Source: JBDTSW01 sp051004675 (lineage in GTDB: Bacteria > Actinomycetota > Thermoleophilia > Solirubrobacterales > 70-9). From it: 45,995 nucleotides of DNA. The notes below the pieces were generated by a model, which saw nothing but the letters and a program-made list of their open reading frames with translations, was not told where the DNA came from and did no database searches. This document shows, piece by piece, positions 32,380-39,869 of this stretch (position 1 is its first letter; each line of letters starts with the position of its first letter). Location of the stretch: the NCBI GenBank assembly GCA_051004675.1, contig JBPCKC010000071.1:1-45995 (forward strand). Direction: 5' to 3'. The position numbers and the translations under genes were made by a program.

Positions 32380-34292
32380 GCATCACCCTCGACTCCCGCA
32401 TCCCCGAAGGGCCGATCCAGGACAAGTGGCACAACTGGCTCGACGCCCACCGTCTCGTCGGCCCACGCCAGCGCGGCGAGCACACGGTGATCGTGGTCGG
32501 CACCGGTCTCGCCGGCGCCAGCGCGGCGGCGACGCTCGCGGGGCAGGGCTACAAGGTGGACTGCTTCTGCTTCCAAGACTCAGCGCGGCGGGCGCACTCG
32601 ATCGCCGCCCAGGGCGGCATCAACGCGACGAAGGACTACGCCAACGAGGGCGACTCGATCCGCCGCCTGTTCGTCGACACGATGAAGGGCGGCGACTTCC
32701 GTGCGCGGGAGGCGAACGTATGGCGGCTCGCCGAGACCTCGACGAACATCATCGACCAGGCTGTCGCCCAGGGCGTGCCGTTCAACCGCGAGTACGGCGG
32801 CCTGCTCGCTACCCGCTCGTTCGGCGGGGTGCTGGTGGAGCGCACCTTCTACTGCCGCGGGCAGACCGGTCAGCAGCTGCTGCTGGGCGCGTACTCGGCG
32901 CTCCAGCGCCAGGTATCGGAGCGCCGGGCGACGGTCCACAACCGTCACGAGATGCTGGACGTCGTGGTGGTCGACGGGCAGGCGCGCGGCATCATCGCCC
33001 GCAACCTCGTGACGGGCGAGATCGAGCGCCACGCCGCCGACGCCGTCGTCCTCGCCTCCGGCGGCTACTGCAACGTCTACTTCCTCTCGACCAACGCGAT
33101 GGGGTGCAACGTCACCGCGGCCTGGCGCGCCCACCGCCGCGGCGCCGCGATGGCGAACCCGTGCTTCACGCAGATCCATCCCACCTCGATCCCCGCCACG
33201 GGCCACTACCAGTCGAAGCTGACCCTGATGTCCGAGTCGCTTCGAAACGACGGGCGGGTATGGGTCCCGCGCGACGCCGACGAGCAGCGTGGCGCAAACG
33301 ACATCCCCGAGGCGGAGCGCTACTACTACCTCGAGGAGCGCTACCCGCGCTTCGGCAACCTCGTACCGCGCGACGTCGCTTCCCGCGCGGCGAAGATCGC
33401 CTGCGACGAGGGGCTCGGGGTCGGCCCGACCGGCCGCGCCGTGTACCTCGACTTCCGCGACGCCATCGCCGAGCGCGGGGCGCACGTCATCGAGGAGCGC
33501 TATGGGAACCTGTTCGAGATGTACGAGCGCATCACCGGCTCCTCTCCCTGGCAGGAGCCGATGATGATCTACCCCGCCCCCCACTACTCCATGGGCGGGC
33601 TCTGGGTCGACTACGAGCTTCAGACCACGATCCCCGGCCTGTTCGCGATCGGCGAGGCGAACTTCTCAGACCACGGCGCGAACCGACTCGGGGCCAGCGC
33701 GATGATGCAGTGCCTGGCTGACGGGTCCTTCATCGCCCCGCACACGGTCACGAACTGGCTGGGCGGCGTCTCCGGCCAGGTGGATCCCTCCCATCCCGCC
33801 TTCGACGCGGCCGAACGCGACGTGCGAGAGCGAATCGAGCGCATGCTGGGCGTCGGCGGCACCACGCCCCAAACGGTCTTCCACCGCGAGCTCGGCGAGG
33901 TCATGCTCGATAACTGCGGGATCACCCGCAACGCGGACGGGCTGAACGCGGCGCTCGCGAAGGTCCGCGAGCTGCGCGGCGCCTTCTGGAGCGATCTGAA
34001 GATCGAGCCAGGAGACGCAGGGATCAACCAGACGCTCGAGTACGCGGGCCGGATCGCGGACTTCCTCGAGCTCGCGGAGCTGATGTGCCGGGACGCGCTC
34101 GCGAGGGACGAGTCCTGTGGATGCCACCTTCGCGAGGAGCATCAGACCGATGAGGGAGAGGCGATCCGCGATGACGAGAACTTCGCCAGGACCCAGGTCT
34201 GGGAGTGGAAGGGCGAGGAGGGCGAGCCCGAGCTGCAGGCCGAGCCGCTCTCGTTCGAGTTCGTTACCCCCGTTACGAGGAGCTACAAATGA
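32376..34292 (+). CDS. sdhA: succinate dehydrogenase flavoprotein subunit (class B)
   Basis: A 638-residue flavoprotein that oxidises succinate to fumarate (or the reverse). The FAD Rossmann motif is VIVVGTGLAGASAAATLAGQ near residue 35, and the covalent FAD-His region is RRAHSIAAQGGINATKDYAN near 75. Catalytic-site segments include TQIHPTSIPATGHYQ and YPAPHYSMGGLWVDYELQT. The C-terminal FAD segment is AIGEANFSDHGANRLGASAM. The longer-than-average length (most SdhA are about 590) is characteristic of the actinobacterial type that pairs with a single five-helix anchor. The start overlaps the sdhC stop, and the stop overlaps the sdhB start, so the three subunits are translated together. Confidence 0.95.
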   Translation: MSITLDSRIPEGPIQDKWHNWLDAHRLVGPRQRGEHTVIVVGTGLAGASAAATLAGQGYKVDCFCFQDSARRAHSIAAQGGINATKDYANEGDSIRRLFVDTMKGGDFRAREANVWRLAETSTNIIDQAVAQGVPFNREYGGLLATRSFGGVLVERTFYCRGQTGQQLLLGAYSALQRQVSERRATVHNRHEMLDVVVVDGQARGIIARNLVTGEIERHAADAVVLASGGYCNVYFLSTNAMGCNVTAAWRAHRRGAAMANPCFTQIHPTSIPATGHYQSKLTLMSESLRNDGRVWVPRDADEQRGANDIPEAERYYYLEERYPRFGNLVPRDVASRAAKIACDEGLGVGPTGRAVYLDFRDAIAERGAHVIEERYGNLFEMYERITGSSPWQEPMMIYPAPHYSMGGLWVDYELQTTIPGLFAIGEANFSDHGANRLGASAMMQCLADGSFIAPHTVTNWLGGVSGQVDPSHPAFDAAERDVRERIERMLGVGGTTPQTVFHRELGEVMLDNCGITRNADGLNAALAKVRELRGAFWSDLKIEPGDAGINQTLEYAGRIADFLELAELMCRDALARDESCGCHLREEHQTDEGEAIRDDENFARTQVWEWKGEEGEPELQAEPLSFEFVTPVTRSYK

Positions 34293-35062
34293 GGCTCGTT
34301 TTGAACATCTGGCGTCAGGAGAACGCGGAGGCGGAGGGCCGGTTTGAGCGCCACGAGATCGACGACATCGACTCCGATGCCTCGTTCCTCGAGCTGCTCG
34401 ACGTCTTGAACGACCGCCTTGTCGCCGAGGGGAAGCGGCCCGTCGCCTTCGACCACGACTGCCGGGAGGGCATCTGCGGCGCGTGCTCGCTCACGATCGA
34501 CGGCCTCCCCCACGGCCCAAGGCAGGTCACGAGCTGCCAGGTCTACATGCGCGACTTCGTGGACGGCGGAGAGATCACGGTCGAACCGTTTCGCAGCAGC
34601 ACCTTCCCGGTCCTGCGCGACCTGATCGTCGACCGCTCGGCGCTCGACCGCGTGATCGAGGCGGGCGGATACATCTCCGTCAACGCCGGCCCGAAGCCGG
34701 AGCCGAACGCCAACCCCATCCACCCCGAGATCCAGGAGGCCTCGATGGACGCGGCCATCTGCATCGGCTGCGGCGCCTGCGTCGCCGCCTGCCCCAACGG
34801 GTCGGGGATGCTCTTCACCGGCGCCAAGGTCACGCACCTCAACCTCCTGCCACAGGGCGAACCCGAGCGCTTCCATCGCTCCCGCAGCATGGTTCGCCAG
34901 CACGACGACGAGGGGTTCGGCGCCTGCACCAACACCGGCGAGTGCCAGGAGGTCTGCCCCCAGCACATCTCGATCAAGGTAATCGGCGAGCTGAACCGCG
35001 AGTACCGCAAGGCGATGATCCACAAGCTGCGCGAGCGCGGCGGGCCGCAGCAAGCTGTGTAG
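34289..35062 (+). CDS. sdhB: succinate dehydrogenase iron-sulfur subunit (class B)
   Basis: A 257-residue protein with three iron-sulfur sites. The [2Fe-2S] ligands are C58, C63, C66 and C83 (DHDCREGICGACSLTIDG and TSCQVYM). The first C-terminal cluster motif is CIGCGACVAACPNGSG and the second is CTNTGECQEVCPQHI. The second lacks the fourth regular spacing, as in [3Fe-4S]-containing subunits. It relays electrons from SdhA to SdhC. After its stop there is a 389-bp gene-free spacer holding repeats and a long palindrome, so the operon probably ends here. Confidence 0.95.
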   Translation: MRLVLNIWRQENAEAEGRFERHEIDDIDSDASFLELLDVLNDRLVAEGKRPVAFDHDCREGICGACSLTIDGLPHGPRQVTSCQVYMRDFVDGGEITVEPFRSSTFPVLRDLIVDRSALDRVIEAGGYISVNAGPKPEPNANPIHPEIQEASMDAAICIGCGACVAACPNGSGMLFTGAKVTHLNLLPQGEPERFHRSRSMVRQHDDEGFGACTNTGECQEVCPQHISIKVIGELNREYRKAMIHKLRERGGPQQAV

Positions 35063-35159
35063 CGCGGGCTGGCGCGTCTCATCGGGGGGGCCGTCCCCGC
35101 GGGTGTGGCTCCAGGCCGCCACTCTCCAGCGGGCGAGGATGCGCCCTCCAGGACCCCCG

Positions 35160-35230
35160 CTCAAGCCCGTCCCCCATCCGCACGCTCAAGCCCACCCCCA
35201 TGCCCACCCCCCATGCGCACTCTCAAGCCC
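35160..35230 (+). repeat. C-rich short direct repeats
   Basis: CTCAAGCCC occurs three times (35160-35168, 35185-35193, 35222-35230). Between these, CCCCCATsCsCAC (s = C or G) also occurs three times (35171-35183, 35195-35207, 35208-35220), the last two in direct tandem. The strand is strongly C-biased here, and no plausible protein is encoded. The array ends 4 bp before the long palindrome. Confidence 0.7.
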
Positions 35231-35233
35231 TAT

Positions 35234-35302
35234 CCATTACTGACAAGCCCATTCACCCCGTGGCGACCGGCGTCACCCCGTGAAAGCAAGTATCAGTAAT
35301 GG
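35234..35302. repeat. 69-bp coaxial palindrome in the spacer between two sdh operons
   Basis: Three nested inverted repeats share one centre (35268). The outer arms are CCATTACTGA (35234-35243) and TCAGTAATGG (35293-35302). The middle arms are TTCAC (35252-35256) and GTGAA (35280-35284). The inner arms are GTGGCG (35260-35265) and CGTCAC (35271-35276), with one G-T pair and a 5-nt loop. The internal loops are symmetrical (8/8 and 3/3 nt), so a long RNA hairpin or cruciform can form. It also carries CACCCCGTG twice in direct repeat (35254-35262 and 35274-35282). The rest of the spacer (35063-35159 and 35303-35451) shows no gene or clear promoter. Confidence 0.75.
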
Positions 35303-35451
35303 AGAGCCTTCCGCGAGAGGTCACCACCCGAGCGGGCAGGTGGACGTCCGTGGCCCAGGTGAACGCCCTCAGCCGAGCGAGGCCCCGAACCTGAGCCCGA
35401 GCGCGAACCCGAAAAGGGGGCGAATCTCGCGCCCTGGTCGCTCTTCGAAGC

Positions 35452-35904
35452 GTGGGGCGCCATCGGACCGACTATCAGACCTTCGGGGCCACGACCCGGC
35501 AGGCCTTCGACTCGCGCAACCGGCCGGTGGAGCTGGTTCCGGGCGCCCTCCGCCAGACGGATTACACGAAGCTGATCGGCAGGCGCATCCGCCGTCTGCG
35601 CGAGGACCTGGAGCTCAAGCAGGGCGAGGTCGCCATGCGCGCGAGGAAGGTCGACGGGACCGGCTATTCGGCCGGGCTCGTCTCGCGAATGGAGCGCGGG
35701 CTGGCGAACCCTCCGCTCAACGCCTATATCGACGTCGCTGAGGTCCTCGAGGTGACCCCTGGGGTACTGCTCGGCGAGCGCGACCTCGAGACGCCTGCGA
35801 CCGAGGCCGAGCTGACGGTCGTTCGGTTCCTGCGGCGCACCGGCATGAGCCCCGACGAGGCGCTGGCCCGGATCGCCGGGTATGGCGCCGGTGGTGTTTC
35901 ATAG
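35452..35904 (+). CDS. XRE-type helix-turn-helix regulator
   Basis: About 150 residues if started at GTG 35452; the true start is uncertain because no ribosome site or -10 is convincing. The HTH lies at about residues 42-105: LIGRRIRRLREDLELKQGEV, GYSAGLVSRMERGLANPPLN, YIDVAEVLEVTPGVLLGE. The C-terminal part (TEAELTVVRFLRRTGMSPDE) may be a dimerisation segment. It sits between the two succinate dehydrogenase-type operons. Its stop is 13 bp before the preferred start of the class E flavoprotein gene, or overlaps it if the upstream ATG at 35882 is used. It is therefore cotranscribed with, and may regulate, the second complex. Confidence 0.8.
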   Translation: MGRHRTDYQTFGATTRQAFDSRNRPVELVPGALRQTDYTKLIGRRIRRLREDLELKQGEVAMRARKVDGTGYSAGLVSRMERGLANPPLNAYIDVAEVLEVTPGVLLGERDLETPATEAELTVVRFLRRTGMSPDEALARIAGYGAGGVS

Positions 35905-35917
35905 ACTCTCGCGCGGC

Positions 35918-37609
35918 ATGCCTCGCCACGACGTCCTCGTAATCGGCGCCGGTCTCGCCGGCCAGCGCGCAGCTCTCGCGGCGGCCGAGGCCGGCGTCTC
36001 GGTGGGCATCGTCTCGAAGGTCCATCCGGTCCGCTCGCATTCAAACGCCGCGCAGGGCGGGATCAACGCGGCGCTCGACCCCGGCGACTCGTGGGAGTCG
36101 CACGCGTTCGACACGGTGAAGGGCTCCGACTACCTGGGCGACCAGGACGCGATCGAGATCATGTGTCGCGAGGCGCCGGAGGAGGTCGTCCATCTTGAGC
36201 ACCTCGGCGTGCCGTTCCACCGTAACGAGGAGGGGAAGCTCGGGACGCGGGCCTTCGGCGGAGCGTCGCAGGCGCGCACCTTCTACGTCGCCGACATCAC
36301 GGGCCAGGCGATCATGCATGTTCTCTACGAACAGCTCATGCGCTTCTCGAACGCCGTCAACCGCTACGAGGAGTGGTTCACCACCGGGCTGGCGATCGAC
36401 GGCGAGGGAAGGTGCATCGGCGCCGTGCTGCGGAACATCCGCGACGGCTCGATGGAGGTCTTCGAGGCCAAGAACGTGATCCTCGCCACCGGCGGCAACG
36501 GACAGATCTGGCGACCGACCACGAACGCGCTGATCTGCACCGGCGACGGGATCGCGATGGCGTACCGCGCCGGGGCGGAGCTGATGGACATGGAGATGGT
36601 CCAGTACCACCCCACCACGCTCGCCCGCAAGGGCTTCCTCATCACCGAAGGCGCGCGTGGCGAGGGAGCGCACCTGCTGAACGCCAAGGGCGAGCGGTTC
36701 ATGGAGCGCTATGCCCCGAACAAGATGGAGCTGGCCTCGCGCGACGTCGTCTCGCGTGCCGAGCAGACCGAGATCGACGAGGGCCGCGGGTTCCCCGACG
36801 GCACCGTCGCCCTCGACGTCACGGTGGTCCCACGCAAGCGGATCCACGAGGCGCTGCGCGAGATCGTGCTGGTCGGCCGCGACTTCGCGGGGGTGGACAT
36901 CACCCGCGAGCCGATCCACATCAAGCCGGGCAACCACTACATGATGGGCGGCGTACGCACCGACGTCCACGGCGCGACCTCCATCCCCGGCCTGTACGCC
37001 GCGGGCGAGGTGGCCTGCGTCTCCGTTCATGGCGGCAACCGGCTGGGCGCCAACTCGCTGCTCGACACGCTGATCTTCGGCCGCCGCTCGGGCGAGCATG
37101 CCGCGGCCCGTGCGAAGACAGTCGAGCGCCCACTCGTCCCGCGGTCCGTGCTCGCCGACGAGAACGCTCGTCTCGGCGCGATCCTCGGGCGGGGCGCCGA
37201 CGACGGGGGGCGCCGCGTGGCGCAGATCCGCCACGAGATGAGCGTCGCGATGGATCGCCACCTCGGGGTGTTCCGAGATGCCGAGGGCATCCAGTCGGCG
37301 CTCGAGGAGGTCAAGCGCCTGAAGGAGGAGGTCCAGAGCGTCTACATCGACGACCACTCCGCGATCTTCAACCAGGACCTGCTGGCGGCGATCGAGCTGG
37401 AGTTCATGCTCGACAACGCCGAGTGCACGTGTGTCGCCGCCCTCCACCGCACGGAGAGCCGGGGCGCGCACACCCGCACCGACTTCGCAGACCGCAACGA
37501 CGACGAGTGGCTGAAGCACATCAACCTGAAGGCGAACGGCGCCGAGCCGGACATCTCCTACTCCGACGTGTCGATCACGCAGTGGCAGCCGGCGGAGCGC
37601 ACCTACTAG
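35918..37609 (+). CDS. succinate dehydrogenase/fumarate reductase flavoprotein of a class E-type complex
   Basis: A 563-residue flavoprotein. It starts MPRHDVLVIGAGLAGQRAA, followed by the covalent-FAD His region RSHSNAAQGGINAALDPG. Substrate and catalytic segments are MVQYHPTTLARKGFLITEGA, GNHYMMGGVRTDVHG and GEVACVSVHGGNRLGANS. It is clearly different in length and sequence from the SdhA encoded at 32376. The ATG at 35918 puts the start directly before the FAD motif; an ATG at 35882 is possible. The next two genes encode an Fe-S protein and a CCG-domain protein instead of a membrane anchor, which defines the class E (SdhABE or MfrABE) architecture. The direction of the reaction in vivo is unknown. 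Confidence 0.92.
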   Translation: MPRHDVLVIGAGLAGQRAALAAAEAGVSVGIVSKVHPVRSHSNAAQGGINAALDPGDSWESHAFDTVKGSDYLGDQDAIEIMCREAPEEVVHLEHLGVPFHRNEEGKLGTRAFGGASQARTFYVADITGQAIMHVLYEQLMRFSNAVNRYEEWFTTGLAIDGEGRCIGAVLRNIRDGSMEVFEAKNVILATGGNGQIWRPTTNALICTGDGIAMAYRAGAELMDMEMVQYHPTTLARKGFLITEGARGEGAHLLNAKGERFMERYAPNKMELASRDVVSRAEQTEIDEGRGFPDGTVALDVTVVPRKRIHEALREIVLVGRDFAGVDITREPIHIKPGNHYMMGGVRTDVHGATSIPGLYAAGEVACVSVHGGNRLGANSLLDTLIFGRRSGEHAAARAKTVERPLVPRSVLADENARLGAILGRGADDGGRRVAQIRHEMSVAMDRHLGVFRDAEGIQSALEEVKRLKEEVQSVYIDDHSAIFNQDLLAAIELEFMLDNAECTCVAALHRTESRGAHTRTDFADRNDDEWLKHINLKANGAEPDISYSDVSITQWQPAERTY

Positions 37610-37621
37610 GGTCAGGGACGC

Positions 37622-38797
37622 ATGGCGGTCTACACGCTCAGGGTTCGCAGGTACCAGCCGGAGGCGGTCAACGCCGACGGCGAGCCCAAGGGGACCTACT
37701 GGGAGGACTTCGAGGTGGATCTCGAGCAGACGCTCTCGGTGCTCGACGGGCTGCTGCACGCGCGCTCCGACAAGGACGGATCTCTGGCCGTTCGGTGCTC
37801 CTGCCGCGCGGCGATCTGCGGCTCGTGCGGCGTGAAGATCAACGGCCAGTCGGCCCTCGCATGCAAGACCCAGCTTCAGGAGGCCCAGGACGAGGCGGCG
37901 CGGCGAGGCGCAGCCGATGAGCCGATCACGGTCGAGCCCATGGGCAACATGCCCGTGATCAAGGACCTGGTGACCGACATGGAGTCCACGCACTGGGCGA
38001 AGGTCCGCCGGGTAACGCCCTGGCTGCTGCCCGACGCGGAGGAGGAGGCGCAGCTCGAGCGCGAGCACGTCGTTCCGCCGGAGTCGATGATCGACATCAC
38101 CCAGACGATGGCGTGTATCCAGTGCGGGGCCTGCGTGTCGTCCTGCCTTGCAATGGAGGCGGATCCGGAGTTCATCGGGCCTGCCGCGCTCGCGAAGGCG
38201 TACCGCTTCGTCGGCGACCCCCGCGACGGCCAGGGGTTCGAGCGCCTGTGGGACCTCTCCCAAGACGAGCACGGGATCTACGACTGCACCCACTGCTTCG
38301 CGTGCATCGACGCCTGCCCGAAGGGGGTCGCGCCGATGGACCAGATCATGCGCCTGCGCAGGGCGGCGGCCGACGAGCACGAGATCCACGACCGCAACAA
38401 CGGGCGAAACCACGAGCACGCCTTCGTGAAGATCATCGAGAAGAAGGGAACGCTGGACGAGTCGCTGCTTCTCCAGGAATCCTTCGCGCCCGGCGTGATG
38501 GGCAAGCTCATCCCGCGCCCCGCCGCGATCAAGGGCCTCCTGACCTCGATCCCGACCGCGGTCCGCGGCATCCGGACGGGCAAGATGCGCTCGCTCTCCA
38601 AGCTCATCCCCGGGGTCCACCCGAAGCTGCCCGGGGACGCGCAGGACCATGTCAAGCGGATCTTCGAGCACGCCGAGGACCACTCGGAGGAACTGAACCT
38701 CTACATCGCCGGCGATGAGGGCGACGATCAGCCGCCTGATCTCCCGAGCGAGCCCAGCGCCGCCGCCTCGAGCGCCGGCGAAGGAGCAGAACAATGA
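37622..38797 (+). CDS. iron-sulfur subunit of the class E-type succinate dehydrogenase/fumarate reductase
   Basis: A 391-residue protein. The N-terminal [2Fe-2S] domain uses C59, C61, C66, C69 and C81 (RCSCRAAICGSCGVKING). Two cluster motifs of the form C-x2-C-x2-C-x3-C follow: C165-C168-C171-C175 (CIQCGACVSSC) and C222-C225-C228-C232 (CTHCFACIDACPKG). Classical SdhB has about 240 residues. This protein continues for roughly 130 more, a helical then acidic Pro/Ser/Glu-rich tail that may contact the SdhE partner. The ATG is 12 bp after the flavoprotein stop, and its stop overlaps the next start (ATGA). Confidence 0.92.
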   Translation: MAVYTLRVRRYQPEAVNADGEPKGTYWEDFEVDLEQTLSVLDGLLHARSDKDGSLAVRCSCRAAICGSCGVKINGQSALACKTQLQEAQDEAARRGAADEPITVEPMGNMPVIKDLVTDMESTHWAKVRRVTPWLLPDAEEEAQLEREHVVPPESMIDITQTMACIQCGACVSSCLAMEADPEFIGPAALAKAYRFVGDPRDGQGFERLWDLSQDEHGIYDCTHCFACIDACPKGVAPMDQIMRLRRAAADEHEIHDRNNGRNHEHAFVKIIEKKGTLDESLLLQESFAPGVMGKLIPRPAAIKGLLTSIPTAVRGIRTGKMRSLSKLIPGVHPKLPGDAQDHVKRIFEHAEDHSEELNLYIAGDEGDDQPPDLPSEPSAAASSAGEGAEQ

Positions 38798-39693
38798 AGC
38801 TCGCCTACTGGCCGGGCTGCGTCTCGCGGGGATTCACCCCCGAGCTGCACGGCTCGATGGCCCTCGTCGCCGAACGGCTGGGGATCGAGCTCGTCACCCT
38901 CGACCGCGCGAACTGCTGTGGCGCCGGCGTCATCGCCGAGCACAACCAGGAGCTGGCCGACTCGCTGAACGCCCGCACTTTCGCGCTGGCGCAGTCCACG
39001 GGCCTGGCGATGATGAACATCTGCTCCACCTGCCAGGGCGCCCAGTCGGAGTGCAAGCAGCGCCTGGACGCCGACTCGGCCTACCGGGCGCACATCAACG
39101 AGGTGCTGTCGGCGGAAGGGCTCAGCTACGAGAAGGACAAGAACGGCTTCACCAACAAGAACTTCCTCTGGGTGCTGGTTGAGGACATCGGCCTCGAGAC
39201 GCTGAAGTCGAGGGTGAAGCGGCCGCTCACCGGGCTGCGAGTGGGCCCGTTCTACGGCTGCTACATCATCCGGCCCAAGCATCGCCTGGGCTACGAGGAG
39301 CATCCCGACCGCGACCTCTACCTCGAGCGCGTGATCGAGACCCTGGGCGGCCAGGTCGTGGAGTACGACGGCGCGCGTAAGTGCTGCGGCTTTCCGGTCA
39401 TCACCATGAACCGCGAGACCTCCCTGCGCCAGGCCGGGACGCATCTCGGCGACGCGCTCGACGCCGGCGCGGACTGCCTCGTCACGCCGTGCCCGCTCTG
39501 CCATCTCAACCTGGACATGCAGCAGCCCGAGGCCGAGAAGGTGGTCGGCCGCGACCTCGGCATCGCGGTCCTGCACCTCCCGCAGCTCGTCGGCCTGGCC
39601 CTGGGCTTCGAGCCCAAGGAGCTCGGCATGGCGAAGCACATCGCCTCCACGGACTGGGTCGGCGATCGCCTCGCGGGCACCGTTCCCGCGTAA
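38794..39693 (+). CDS. CCG-domain subunit SdhE / heterodisulfide reductase B-like protein
   Basis: A 299-residue protein with two CCG domains, each with the pattern C...CC...CxxC. The first uses C9, C41, C42, C77 and C80 (WPGCVSRG, NCCGAG, CSTC). The second uses C156, C197, C198, C233 and C236 (GCYIIRP, KCCGFP, CPLC). Related subunits (HdrB, SdhE, MfrE) carry noncubane [4Fe-4S] clusters and replace the heme-containing anchor in class E complexes, attaching to the membrane by amphipathic helices. The start overlaps the Fe-S subunit stop as ATGA, so it is a bona fide third subunit. Quinone reactivity is inferred from relatives. Confidence 0.92.
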   Translation: MKLAYWPGCVSRGFTPELHGSMALVAERLGIELVTLDRANCCGAGVIAEHNQELADSLNARTFALAQSTGLAMMNICSTCQGAQSECKQRLDADSAYRAHINEVLSAEGLSYEKDKNGFTNKNFLWVLVEDIGLETLKSRVKRPLTGLRVGPFYGCYIIRPKHRLGYEEHPDRDLYLERVIETLGGQVVEYDGARKCCGFPVITMNRETSLRQAGTHLGDALDAGADCLVTPCPLCHLNLDMQQPEAEKVVGRDLGIAVLHLPQLVGLALGFEPKELGMAKHIASTDWVGDRLAGTVPA

Positions 39694-39705
39694 GCTTTCC
39701 CGCCC

Positions 39706-39867
39706 GTGACTGAGGAGTTCGACCTGAGCGAAGTTCCGCCCGTCCCGCCCGAGGTGGAGCAAGCGGCGATGCTCGGCAACACCAAGGACGCGGTGAACCT
39801 CTACATGAAGTTCACCGACGTCGACGAGGAGACGGCCCGCGCGGTCGTCGCCGAGCTCGCCGAATAG
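39706..39867 (+). CDS. 53-residue protein ending the class E sdh operon, function unknown
   Basis: GTG 39706 opens a 53-codon frame, 12 bp after the sdhE-like stop. The N-terminal 20 residues are acidic and Pro-rich (EEFDLSEVPPVPPEVEQAAM). The rest is a two-helix segment, LGNTKDAVNLYMKFTDVDEE followed by TARAVVAEL. By eye this resembles the helix-loop-helix of the ribosomal L7/L12 C-terminal fold (…AI.LY…TG…EAK..VE). It has good codon structure and no hydrophobic helix, so it is not an SdhF-like membrane subunit. Its position suggests an accessory, assembly or regulatory role for the complex. It ends 2 bp before the stop of the convergent antiporter gene. Confidence 0.65.
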   Translation: MTEEFDLSEVPPVPPEVEQAAMLGNTKDAVNLYMKFTDVDEETARAVVAELAE

Positions 39868-39869
39868 CC

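Noticed and set aside
35160..35302. Possible CRISPR array or attachment site
   Set aside because: The repeats are only 9 and 13 bp, interleaved and irregularly spaced, and there are no cas, integrase or tRNA genes nearby.
36041..38794. 917-codon open frame on the minus strand
   Set aside because: It is antisense to the class E flavoprotein and Fe-S genes, whose motifs are unmistakable. The antisense product is rich in Arg, Ala, Gly and Val/Leu without any domain, as expected from codon third-position GC bias.
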